A stretch of 64,000 nucleotides of DNA from the NCBI GenBank assembly GCA_964552395.1, contig CAZKGM010000002.1, positions 124,001 to 188,000 on the forward strand, given 5' to 3'. Source of the stretch: JAJDNH01 sp964552395 (GTDB taxonomy: Bacteria; Acidobacteriota; Thermoanaerobaculia; Thermoanaerobaculales; Sulfomarinibacteraceae). Position numbers and translations under genes: made by a program. Within the stretch, counting starts at the first letter, position 1. Each line of letters starts with the position of its first letter. The notes beneath the pieces are model-generated. The model did no database searches. It saw only the letters and a program-made list of their open reading frames with translations, and had not been told where the DNA came from. Below, piece by piece: positions 7,355 through 15,014 of the stretch.

Positions 7355-9121
7355 CTACACAGAAATCTTGATCTTGGCAAAGAAGATAGCAAGGCGTTCG
7401 AGGAGGTACTCCTCAACTTCTCTCGCCGTGACCATCTCCAGCGCCTGCTTGGCGATGTGTGTCGACTCGCGGTATGACAGGTGCCGTATTAGGTTGCGCA
7501 CGATCCCGATTGCCTGGGGGTTCATACTGAACCTGCGCAACCCGAGGCCGACCAGAATCGGTATCATCAGCGGAGCGGCGGCGACCTCACCACACATGGA
7601 GACTTCGATCCCCTCTGCCTCGCCGGCGCGGATGACCTCCTGAATCAGTCGCAGGATCGCGGGATGAGTAGGACGGTAGAGGTCCGCCACCAGCTCGTTT
7701 GCCCGGTCAACCGCCAACGAGTATTGAATCAGATCGTTGGTACCGATAGAAAAGAAATCGACTTCACGGGCGAGCTCGCGGGCGAGCACGGCCGCCGAGG
7801 GCACCTCCACCATGGCCCCCAAGGGGATCGAGCTCGGAACCTCATGGCCTTCCGCACGCAGCTCCTTGCTCAGCTCTTGGATCAACAGCCTGGCAATCCG
7901 CATCTCCTCGATGCCGGAGATCAACGGGATCATGACCCTGACCGCGCCCGGTGGGAACTCCCCCGCAAGCCGGATCAGGGCACGCAGCTGCGTCCGGAAG
8001 AACTCGGGCTTTGCCAGGCAGAGGCGGATCCCTCGGAGGCCGAGCACCGGGTTGGCTTCGGGGCTCCCGATCACCTCACGCGCGAGCTTCTTGCCCCCGA
8101 GGTCGAAAGTTCGGATCGTGACCGGCCTGGGCGCCATCCGACGGACCAGCTCACGGTAGAAGCTCAGGTGGTCATTCTCGCCTGGGAGCGCCGGGCTCAT
8201 TCGCATGTACAGGAACTCTGAGCGGTAGAGACCGACTCCGTCGACGCTCCACCTCAGCGCCAAGTCGACCTCCGCTGGGAGGTCGATGTTGGCGAGGAGG
8301 CTCAGAGGTTGACCATCCTTGGTGACTGTGGACAGGCTCCGCACGTTGGCGAGCTGGGCCTGCTGCTCCTCGTACTCATGTCGCCGCGACCTGTACTCGC
8401 TGACCTCGGCCGGGTCCGGCTGGAAAACGACCCTGCCCTCGAGCGCATCGAGTGCCACGAGCTGCGAGCGCTTCGCCGCTTCGCAGGCGCCATGAACACC
8501 GACGACCGCGGGAATCCCGAACGACCGGGCAATGATGGTCGTATGAGAGGTCGGCCCGCCCATCTCCAGTGCGAAGCCGAGGATCTTCTCCAGGGGCAGC
8601 TGAACCGCCATGGACGGCGGCAGGTCATCGGCGATCAGAACGACCGGATGATCGAGGTTGTCGAGGCTCCACTCGCCTTGACCGCGCAAGGTCTGCAGAA
8701 TCTGTGAGCCAACGTCGAGCACATCGAAGCGCCGTTCCGACAGGTAGAGGTCGCCGAGGTCCTTGAACCGGGACAGGAGATCGGCGATGACGCGGTCGAG
8801 CGCCCACTCCGCGTTGACCGACTCCTGACGGATGATCTCTTCGACTGGGCCCTGAAACGCGGTATCCCCTGCAATGAGCATGTGCGCGTCGAAAATGGCG
8901 GCATAGTCCTCCCCCATCTGCTGCGCAGCACGTCTCTTGTTCTCGTTGATGACACGGATCGTGTCTGTGACTGCATCACGGAACCTCTGGACTTCGGAGT
9001 CGATCTCATTTGCCGGCACGGAGATCCGCAGGACCGGCATCTGACGCGTCTCCTGAACGACGGCGTCGCCGATTGCTATCCCGGGACTCACCCCGAGCCC
9101 TGCTATCTCCGTTCGGCTCAT
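7355..9121 (-). CDS. ptsI: PTS enzyme I (phosphoenolpyruvate-protein phosphotransferase)
   Basis: Cytoplasmic kinase of 588 aa that takes phosphate from PEP and passes it to HPr. The N-terminal domain includes the active-site histidine in GGPTSHTTIIARS (about residues 188-200); the C-terminal PEP-binding barrel contains LYRSEFLYM, GLRGIRLCL and MCGEVAA with the catalytic cysteine. There is no N-terminal GAF domain, so it is the classical EI form rather than EI-Ntr (PtsP). It overlaps ptsH by 4 bp (ATGA). With no EIIB or EIIC nearby its phosphate probably feeds the two EIIA proteins of the same operon. Confidence 0.96.
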   Translation of the reverse strand: MSRTEIAGLGVSPGIAIGDAVVQETRQMPVLRISVPANEIDSEVQRFRDAVTDTIRVINENKRRAAQQMGEDYAAIFDAHMLIAGDTAFQGPVEEIIRQESVNAEWALDRVIADLLSRFKDLGDLYLSERRFDVLDVGSQILQTLRGQGEWSLDNLDHPVVLIADDLPPSMAVQLPLEKILGFALEMGGPTSHTTIIARSFGIPAVVGVHGACEAAKRSQLVALDALEGRVVFQPDPAEVSEYRSRRHEYEEQQAQLANVRSLSTVTKDGQPLSLLANIDLPAEVDLALRWSVDGVGLYRSEFLYMRMSPALPGENDHLSFYRELVRRMAPRPVTIRTFDLGGKKLAREVIGSPEANPVLGLRGIRLCLAKPEFFRTQLRALIRLAGEFPPGAVRVMIPLISGIEEMRIARLLIQELSKELRAEGHEVPSSIPLGAMVEVPSAAVLARELAREVDFFSIGTNDLIQYSLAVDRANELVADLYRPTHPAILRLIQEVIRAGEAEGIEVSMCGEVAAAPLMIPILVGLGLRRFSMNPQAIGIVRNLIRHLSYRESTHIAKQALEMVTAREVEEYLLERLAIFFAKIKISV

Positions 9122-9387
9122 TCACCTTCTCCGAACTTGTCGTTGAAGAGCGCCAGCAGCACCTCTACGGCGTTGTCCTCGTCTTGGCCCTCGGCCCGAA
9201 CGATGATCGCTGTCCCCTTGCTGGCCGCCAGAGTCAGGAGACCCAGAATGGACTTCGCGTTGACCTCCTCGTCGTTCGTGCCGACGAAGATATCGCTTTC
9301 AAACTGGTTGGCCGCGTGCACAACCTTGGCCGCCGCCCTGGCGTGCAGGCCAAGCTTGTTGCTGATCCGGACCTCTTCCCTTCTCAT
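9118..9387 (-). CDS. ptsH: HPr phosphocarrier protein
   Basis: An 89-aa HPr. The EI-phosphorylated histidine is H15 in the motif GLHARAA, and the regulatory serine is S46 in NAKSILGLLTL, the site modified by HPr kinase; hprK is in the same operon. So this HPr has both phosphorylation sites, as in Firmicutes, and differs from NPr proteins that lack HprK control. The ATG at 9387 puts H15 and S46 at their canonical numbers. The longer frame from 9513 adds low-complexity residues and overlaps the EIIA gene. A 64-bp gap separates it from the EIIA stop. Confidence 0.95.
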   Translation of the reverse strand: MRREEVRISNKLGLHARAAAKVVHAANQFESDIFVGTNDEEVNAKSILGLLTLAASKGTAIIVRAEGQDEDNAVEVLLALFNDKFGEGE

Positions 9388-9451
9388 CGTTCCATTCTCC
9401 CACGCTCGAGGGGGGTTACCGGCCGTAGTGGCAGCTGTACGCCGGCTTGGG

Positions 9452-9889
9452 CTACCCTTCTCCGCCCTCTGTCCGAGCCTGCCGCCGGCCGTGAAGGAAG
9501 TCGCTCGCGACATGGATGCTCTTCTGACCCGCTTCCATCATCCGCAGCGCCACCTCGTGCAGCGTCATCTCACGGTCGCGAAGCGATCCCAGCTTGACGA
9601 GCATCGGGAGATTGACGCCGGTAACCACCTCGACTCGTCCGGGGGACAAGAACGGCAGCGCGATGTTCGTGGCCGTCCCGCCGAACATGTCGGTGAGGAC
9701 CAGGACCCCTTCCCCTGCGTCGAGCTCTTGGAGGTTCTGGCCGAGCTGCTCTCGGGCGGCATCCGAATCGATATCCCACGGTAGCGAAAGCGCGATCGAG
9801 TCGCCCTTGAGAAGTGGATCGATGGTACAGGCCGCATCCAGGAGCTCGGCCGCCAGTTTGCCGTGTGAGAGAATCAGGACCGGGATCAT
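9452..9889 (-). CDS. PTS EIIA, mannose/fructose (EIIA-Man) family
   Basis: A 145-aa stand-alone EIIA of the mannose family; the likely phosphohistidine is H9 in LILSHGKLAAELL, and the Rossmann-like core includes VLVLTDMFGGTATNIA and VVTGVNLPML. These proteins usually pass phosphate to EIIB-Man, but no EIIB, EIIC or EIID gene is in the window, which points to a regulatory role. The ATG at 9889 overlaps the rapZ stop as ATGA; the codon at 9901 is an alternative four residues upstream. The last 15 residues are polar and probably disordered. Confidence 0.9.
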   Translation of the reverse strand: MIPVLILSHGKLAAELLDAACTIDPLLKGDSIALSLPWDIDSDAAREQLGQNLQELDAGEGVLVLTDMFGGTATNIALPFLSPGRVEVVTGVNLPMLVKLGSLRDREMTLHEVALRMMEAGQKSIHVASDFLHGRRQARTEGGEG

Positions 9890-10761
9890 GGGTACCTCCA
9901 ACGATCCTTGTCACGATGATGGAGTGAGACTTTGTACCCGGCTGCTGCGACGGCGCTCGCCATCCTGCAGGCCGTGTACACCGAGCGGTGGCGGCCTCCC
10001 GTGCAGCCAGCCGAAATCTTGAGGTGGGTTTTGAGCTCCGCTCCGTACCGCGGCAGCAGATCGAGGGTGAGACCAATGATCTTCCCCACTGATGCGGAGA
10101 CTTCAGGAAACTGCTCCATCCATCCCTCGACGGCAGGGTCATCGCCCGGCAGCTCCCTAAGCTCCTCGACGAAGTAGGGGTTGGGCAAGAACCGCACGTC
10201 GAACACCAGACTCGCGGTCGGCGGCACACCGTGAAGATACGAGAAGCTCTCAATGTCGAGAGAGAGCATGGACTTCGGGTCATCGATCCCACCAAGGCCG
10301 AGAGCTTGCCTCCGAAGCTCATGGGGATTCAACGACGTCGTATCGACAACTATGTCGGCTGACCGGCGAACGCCTTCGAGCGAGATGTGCTCCTCGCGAA
10401 TCGCGGCCTCGAGGTTCCTGCCCCGCAGCGGGTGCGGACGGCGAGCCACCGAGAACCTCCGCAGGAGGACCTCGGGCGAGGCCTCCACGAAAACGAGGCG
10501 AAGCTGCGGCCAGACCTCCTTGAGGCCCTGCAGAATCGGTGGAAACCGTTCCGCAAAGCCTTCGGCTCTGACGTCAAGCACGACCGCCAGCCGCTCGACC
10601 TCTCCCGCCGCTCGAGAGAACAGGTCACTCAGGAGCTCGAGAGGAATATTGTCTACGCAAAGGTATCCGACGTCCTCCAAGCTGCGGCTGAGAACGGTCT
10701 TCCCCGACCCGGACAGCCCCGTGATGACGAACGGCCCGGAGAATGCCTGTTCAGTCATCAT
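9886..10761 (-). CDS. rapZ: RapZ/YvcJ family nucleotide-binding protein
   Basis: A P-loop protein of about 291 aa. In enteric bacteria RapZ binds the small RNA GlmZ and tunes GlmS, so linking cell-envelope precursor supply to RNA decay; elsewhere (YvcJ) it binds nucleotides with an unclear role. The Walker A motif GLSGSGKT is at residues 15-22, then CVDNIPLELL, and the conserved C-terminal GCTGGRHRSV (about residues 260-270), typical of the RNA-binding domain. Starts at 10764 (TTG), 10761 and 10758 are possible; I took the first ATG. It overlaps hprK by about 11 bp. Gene order hprK-rapZ-EIIA-ptsH matches the rpoN operons of Proteobacteria. Confidence 0.94.
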   Translation of the reverse strand: MMTEQAFSGPFVITGLSGSGKTVLSRSLEDVGYLCVDNIPLELLSDLFSRAAGEVERLAVVLDVRAEGFAERFPPILQGLKEVWPQLRLVFVEASPEVLLRRFSVARRPHPLRGRNLEAAIREEHISLEGVRRSADIVVDTTSLNPHELRRQALGLGGIDDPKSMLSLDIESFSYLHGVPPTASLVFDVRFLPNPYFVEELRELPGDDPAVEGWMEQFPEVSASVGKIIGLTLDLLPRYGAELKTHLKISAGCTGGRHRSVYTACRMASAVAAAGYKVSLHHRDKDRWRYP

Positions 10762-11758
10762 CAAGGCTCAGATCCTCAACCTCGAACCCTGCGGCCCGCT
10801 TGTTCACTGACTCGATGAACACCCGTTCGTCGTCGACCCCTCGCTGGGCCAGTAGACACTTGCGCACGGCCGTCTCGACCATGATTGCCACATCGCGACC
10901 GGGGGCAACAGCCATTGTGTAGAGGGGAATCTCCACTCCGAGGATGTCGTGAGTTTCCACCCATGGGCGGGCGTCGGTCATGAGCTGCTCACGCCAGCGC
11001 CTCTCCAGCTTTCGAGTCGCCTCACTTAGCTTCACCAGCCGGATCATCAGCGACAGGTGGACGCCGGGCGAGGTCGACGTCATGCCGAAGTGCTTCCGCA
11101 CGTCGATGATGCCAACCCCCCGCAGCTCCAGGAAGTTCTCCAGGTTCGGATGTGCGGTCCCAAGTAAGCCGTTTCCGTGGGTTCTTCTGATGACGACGAC
11201 ATCATCGGCCACGAGCCGGTGTCCGCGATAGACAAGCTCGAGGGCACACTCGCTCTTGCCGATCCCAGCATCGCCCACGATCAAGGTCCCGAGGGAAAAA
11301 ACATCGAGCAGAACCCCGTGAGCCTGGATGCGAGGCGCCAGCGCCTCCTCGAGAAACGCCGACAGACTCGAGATGACCTCCGAGGTCTGGCGCGCCGTAC
11401 TGAGGAACGGAACGCCATGCTCGTCACAGAAACTCAGGACCTCTCGCGGAGGCTGCAGGTCCTTCGCTGAGACAACTGCTGGGATTCCGAGAGAGAGCAA
11501 GCGATTCCAGCGCTCGACCGCCTCCTCTGGAGACAGTGTGCTCAGGTAGGAGAACTCCGAGGCGCCGACAATCTGCAGTCTGCCCTCTCTGACATACGGG
11601 AAGTACCCGGCGAGTGCGAGCCCGGGCTTTTGAATCCGCGGACCCGCAATGAGATTTCGCTGCAGCCCGGCCTCGCCTGCGAGCACCCGAAGAGCCAGCG
11701 GCTTCAACCTCTCAGCCTCGAGCAGCCGCGCTACCGGCATCGGCGGCGGCGTCTTCAC
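10751..11758 (-). CDS. hprK: HPr kinase/phosphorylase
   Basis: Bifunctional enzyme of 335 aa that phosphorylates HPr on S46 and removes the phosphate. It has the N-terminal DRTGG-like domain (residues 1-130), the P-loop GDAGIGKS (162-169), LVADDVVVI, and the HprK signature ELRGVGIIDV (about 211-220). The catalytic histidine is expected in IQAHGVLLD near residue 147. The full domain set is present, so a working kinase is likely; HPr in the same operon has the matching serine. The ptsN stop and this start overlap by 4 bp. Confidence 0.95.
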   Translation of the reverse strand: MKTPPPMPVARLLEAERLKPLALRVLAGEAGLQRNLIAGPRIQKPGLALAGYFPYVREGRLQIVGASEFSYLSTLSPEEAVERWNRLLSLGIPAVVSAKDLQPPREVLSFCDEHGVPFLSTARQTSEVISSLSAFLEEALAPRIQAHGVLLDVFSLGTLIVGDAGIGKSECALELVYRGHRLVADDVVVIRRTHGNGLLGTAHPNLENFLELRGVGIIDVRKHFGMTSTSPGVHLSLMIRLVKLSEATRKLERRWREQLMTDARPWVETHDILGVEIPLYTMAVAPGRDVAIMVETAVRKCLLAQRGVDDERVFIESVNKRAAGFEVEDLSLDDD

Positions 11759-12219
11759 AGGCCTTCTGCCTCCGCAGCCCGATGAACCGACCTCACAACC
11801 TCACCGACGTCTCGGGCCCGCAGCATCTCCTCGCGGAACTCCTTCCGCTTGAGGACACGGGCAATCTGGCTCAGAACCTGGAGGTGCGCCGCGGGCTGGT
11901 CCGGGGGAGACAGCACCACGAACATCGCTTGAACCAGTTTCTTGTCCGGAGCATGGAACTCGACCCCCGGCTCAAACCGTGCGAAGGCAATGTAGATATC
12001 GTCGATACCATGGATCTTGCAGTGCGGAATCGCGAAGCCATCGCCAACTGCAGTCGAGCCGAGATGCTCGCGCTCGGAAAGTGCCTTGCACAGAGAGGCT
12101 TCAGGCATATCGAGCGCCAGCGCGATACGCTCGGCGAGAATCGACAGAGCGCCGTCGGCGTCGGGCGCGGTCAGGCCAAGCATGACGCGATCGGGCTGGA
12201 CGAGTTGCTGGAGCTTCAC
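11755..12219 (-). CDS. ptsN: PTS EIIA-Ntr (PtsN-like regulatory EIIA)
   Basis: A 154-aa EIIA of the fructose/nitrogen type. The phosphorylated histidine is H66 in DGFAIPHCKI, at about the position seen in E. coli PtsN. EIIA-Ntr proteins regulate potassium uptake, sigma-54-linked functions and envelope stress by direct protein contact, depending on phosphorylation. Its neighbours rpoN and hpf upstream and hprK downstream reproduce the classical rpoN operon, here with HprK added. It starts 1 bp after the hpf stop and overlaps hprK by 4 bp. Confidence 0.93.
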   Translation of the reverse strand: MKLQQLVQPDRVMLGLTAPDADGALSILAERIALALDMPEASLCKALSEREHLGSTAVGDGFAIPHCKIHGIDDIYIAFARFEPGVEFHAPDKKLVQAMFVVLSPPDQPAAHLQVLSQIARVLKRKEFREEMLRARDVGEVVRSVHRAAEAEGL

Positions 12220-12220
12220 G

Positions 12221-12781
12221 TTACAGCTCTGGAGTGATCAACCCGAGGTTGTTGTCCTGCCGGCGATAAAGGACGTTGACCCGGTCCGTCGCGGCGTTGA
12301 GAAAGACAATGAACTCGTTGCGGGAGCGCCCCAACTGCAGCATGGCCTCGTCGATCGTCATCGGCTTCACCGTGATGGTGCTGGTCTTGACGATTCGCGG
12401 CTCCCCAGAGGACACCGACTCCGGCGTAAGAACATCGATGCTCCAATCGGGCGCTGAGGATCCCTCCTCTCCCTGCCGCTTGCGTCCCTTCAAGCGAGTC
12501 TTGGCCTTCCGCGCCTGAATCTCGAGCCGGTCGACGGCCTCTTGGATCGCTGTGCGGAGATCCTTGTTCTGAGCCTTGGACCTGGTATCGAAGTCCTTGC
12601 CGTTGACCACGACATCGACGACAAAGAGATGCCGCTCCTGCTCGAACTCGACTCGGATGTCGAGGATTTGGTTGAAGTACTTCTCGAGGCGCGACAGCTT
12701 CTTCTCTGTCAGTTGCCGAATCTGGTCTGTGAGGTCGACCTTTCGCGCGATGTACTCGATATTCATCCGCTTCTCCTTCAA
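12221..12781 (-). CDS. hpf: long-form ribosome hibernation promoting factor
   Basis: A 186-aa protein with an N-terminal S30AE domain (about residues 6-100, starting MNIEYIARKVDLTDQIRQL), a charged linker, and a C-terminal dimerisation domain (about 125-180, KPMTIDEAMLQL and FIVFLNAATDRVNVLYRR). This two-domain long form dimerises 70S ribosomes into inactive 100S particles in stationary phase. The start may be 12781 or the ATG at 12766, which gives the more usual N-terminus. It lies between rpoN (11 bp) and ptsN (1 bp), a place where yhbH/hpf commonly occurs. Confidence 0.95.
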   Translation of the reverse strand: MKEKRMNIEYIARKVDLTDQIRQLTEKKLSRLEKYFNQILDIRVEFEQERHLFVVDVVVNGKDFDTRSKAQNKDLRTAIQEAVDRLEIQARKAKTRLKGRKRQGEEGSSAPDWSIDVLTPESVSSGEPRIVKTSTITVKPMTIDEAMLQLGRSRNEFIVFLNAATDRVNVLYRRQDNNLGLITPEL

Positions 12782-12792
12782 CAGCGTCCGGG

Positions 12793-14280
12793 TCAGAAGA
12801 CCCGCTTTCTCTTTTCCGATGATGGGATGCCCATTTCTTCCCTGTACTTGGCAACGGTTCTCCGGGCGAGTCGGGTCCCTTCCCGCTGCAGCATCTTCAT
12901 GATCTTCGAGTCAGAGAGAGGATGCCCGGGGTCCTCGGCTTCGATGAGCTTCCTGATGTGTTCCTTGACGACGAGAGAGGAGATGTTCTCTCCCCGGACA
13001 GAGTCGACACCGGAGTGAAAGAAGAACCTCATCGGGTACAGCCCGCGTGGTGTGTGCATGTACTTGTTACTCACCACGCGAGACACCGTCGACTCATGCA
13101 TCCCGATGTCGTCCGCCACTTGGCGCAGAACCATCGGTCGCAGCGCCTCCATCCCATGGTCCAGGAAATCTTGCTGGTAGGAGACGATGCTCTGGGCAAC
13201 CTTGTGGATCGTCCGCTGGCGTTGGTCAATGCTCTTGATCAGCCACAGCGCACTGCGCATCTTGTCGCGCAGATAGCCCTGCACCTCCGACCCGAGGACC
13301 TTCCCTTCCAGCATTCGCAAGTACTCCGAGTTCATCCTCAGCTTTGGCATGCCGTCGTCGTTGAGGCTGATCCGGTACTCCCCTTCAACCCGTTTCACAT
13401 AAACATCCGGCTCGATATAGGCGTTGTCACTTCTGTGGTACTTCTGGCCTGGCTTGGGCTCAAGACGCTGCAGAACGTCCAGCACAAACCTGAGATCTTC
13501 AACCTCGCAACCGAGACGGGCGGCAACCACCTCCCACCGCTGGTGGAGAAAATCATCCCAGCAGCTGCAGATCACGCTCTCGGTTCTATCCAGGAGCTCC
13601 AACTCTTCGGATCCGCCGGCGGCATCGCTACGCAGAACCTCGATCTGGATAGACAGACACTCCTGCAGCGATCGGGCACCGATTCCGGGAGGATCGAGCG
13701 ATCTGACGATCTTCAAGGCCTTCGCCGCCTGCTCCAGCTCGAGGCCGGTGGCAGCCGCCACCTCGGTGTCGCTCACTCGAAGGTAGCCGTCCTCATCCAG
13801 ATTCCCGATGATGAACTCCCCTGCCGTCAAGAGGTCCCCTGGCGCGTCCGTGAGATGGAGCTGCCACAGGAGGTGATCGTAGAGCCCGGGAGAGGCGGAG
13901 ATCATGTTCTCGAGCCGATTCTCGCGCTCCTCGCCAAACGCCATCGAGGGCCCCTCGCTGCGAAGATCCCCGAGGTAGTCGGCGAAGAACGCCTCCACGT
14001 CAATCTCGCCGTAGCTTTCCTCCTCGGTAGGAAGGGCCGAGTCCCGCTCTGCCGCAGGAACTTCCGAAGGCTCCCCGCTGTCACCGGTCTGCGCAAGGTC
14101 CGCCTGCGGCGCCTCAGTCTCCTCTTCAACCTCCAGGATCGGGTTCTCGAGGATTTCCTGCGACAGAGTCTCCCCTAGCTCAAGACGTGAGAGCTGCAAC
14201 AGCTTGATGGCCTGCTGCAGCGATGGCGTCATGACAAGGCGCTGCGAGAGCTTCAGCCTGAGCTTTTGTTCCAGGGCCAT
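12793..14280 (-). CDS. rpoN: RNA polymerase sigma-54 factor
   Basis: A 495-aa sigma-54. Region I (residues 1-50) begins LEQKLRLKLSQRLVMTPSLQ, which contacts enhancer-binding activators. An acidic region II follows (about 50-120), then the core-binding domain, the helix-turn-helix MHESTVSRVVSNKYM, and the C-terminal RpoN box LARRTVAKYREEMGI that reads the -24 element. All domains are intact. No dedicated activator (AAA+ NtrC type) is encoded in this window. It starts 3 bp after lptB, so LPS export and sigma-54 genes are in one transcription unit. Confidence 0.97.
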   Translation of the reverse strand: MALEQKLRLKLSQRLVMTPSLQQAIKLLQLSRLELGETLSQEILENPILEVEEETEAPQADLAQTGDSGEPSEVPAAERDSALPTEEESYGEIDVEAFFADYLGDLRSEGPSMAFGEERENRLENMISASPGLYDHLLWQLHLTDAPGDLLTAGEFIIGNLDEDGYLRVSDTEVAAATGLELEQAAKALKIVRSLDPPGIGARSLQECLSIQIEVLRSDAAGGSEELELLDRTESVICSCWDDFLHQRWEVVAARLGCEVEDLRFVLDVLQRLEPKPGQKYHRSDNAYIEPDVYVKRVEGEYRISLNDDGMPKLRMNSEYLRMLEGKVLGSEVQGYLRDKMRSALWLIKSIDQRQRTIHKVAQSIVSYQQDFLDHGMEALRPMVLRQVADDIGMHESTVSRVVSNKYMHTPRGLYPMRFFFHSGVDSVRGENISSLVVKEHIRKLIEAEDPGHPLSDSKIMKMLQREGTRLARRTVAKYREEMGIPSSEKRKRVF

Positions 14281-14283
14281 GAC

Positions 14284-14991
14284 CTAAAGTTGGAAGTCCT
14301 CCCCAAGATAGATCCGTCTCACGTTGACATCACCGGCGAGCTCATCGGGCACGCCGGAAGCAAAAATCTTGCCGTCCTTGATTATATAGGCGCGGTCCGT
14401 GATCTTCAATGTCTCGCGAACGTTGTGATCCGTTATCAAGACTCCTATTCCCAATGATTTGAGATGACGGATGATCCGTTGCAGATCAAGGACAGCAATC
14501 GGATCGATTCCTGCGAACGGCTCGTCGAGAAGGATGAAGGTCGGGCGGATTGCAAGCGCTCGAGCCACCTCGAGTCGGCGCCGCTCCCCTCCGGACAAGG
14601 TCTCGGCACGCTGATGCCGGCGATCTATCAGGCCAAAGTCCTCCAGAAGCTGCTCAACCCTCTGCTGAGCATCGTAGCGATCCTCCCCCAGCGCCTCCAG
14701 GATCATCCAGATGTTGTCGTCCACTCGGAGGTGTCGGAAGGCGCTGGGCTCCTGCGGCAGGTAGCTGATACCCATCCTGGCCCGACGGTACATGGGAAGG
14801 TCGGTGATATCGCGGTCCCCGAGCGCCACGGTCCCATCCTCAGGCTCCACCAAGCCGACAATCATGTAGAAGCAGGTCGTCTTGCCGGCGCCATTGGGTC
14901 CCAGGAGACCGACGATCTCACCCGGGGAAACGCGAAGGCTGACACCGTCGACGACCTTCCGCCTGCGGTAGGTCTTGCGGAGTCCTTTCAC
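14284..14991 (-). CDS. lptB: LPS export ABC transporter ATP-binding protein LptB
   Basis: A 235-aa ABC ATPase that powers LptFG. The Walker A is GPNGAGKTT (about residues 32-40), the Q-loop lies in YLPQEPSAFRHL, the ABC signature is LSGGERRRLEVARAL, and Walker B is FILLDEPFAGIDPI. The PQEPS and DEPFAGIDP patterns are typical of LptB rather than of amino-acid transporters. It follows the LptC/LptA-like gene by 23 bp and precedes rpoN. Its membrane partner is the fused LptF-LptG at the left edge. Confidence 0.96.
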   Translation of the reverse strand: MKGLRKTYRRRKVVDGVSLRVSPGEIVGLLGPNGAGKTTCFYMIVGLVEPEDGTVALGDRDITDLPMYRRARMGISYLPQEPSAFRHLRVDDNIWMILEALGEDRYDAQQRVEQLLEDFGLIDRRHQRAETLSGGERRRLEVARALAIRPTFILLDEPFAGIDPIAVLDLQRIIRHLKSLGIGVLITDHNVRETLKITDRAYIIKDGKIFASGVPDELAGDVNVRRIYLGEDFQL

Positions 14992-15014
14992 TGAAAGGTC
15001 AAGAGCTTTCGGGC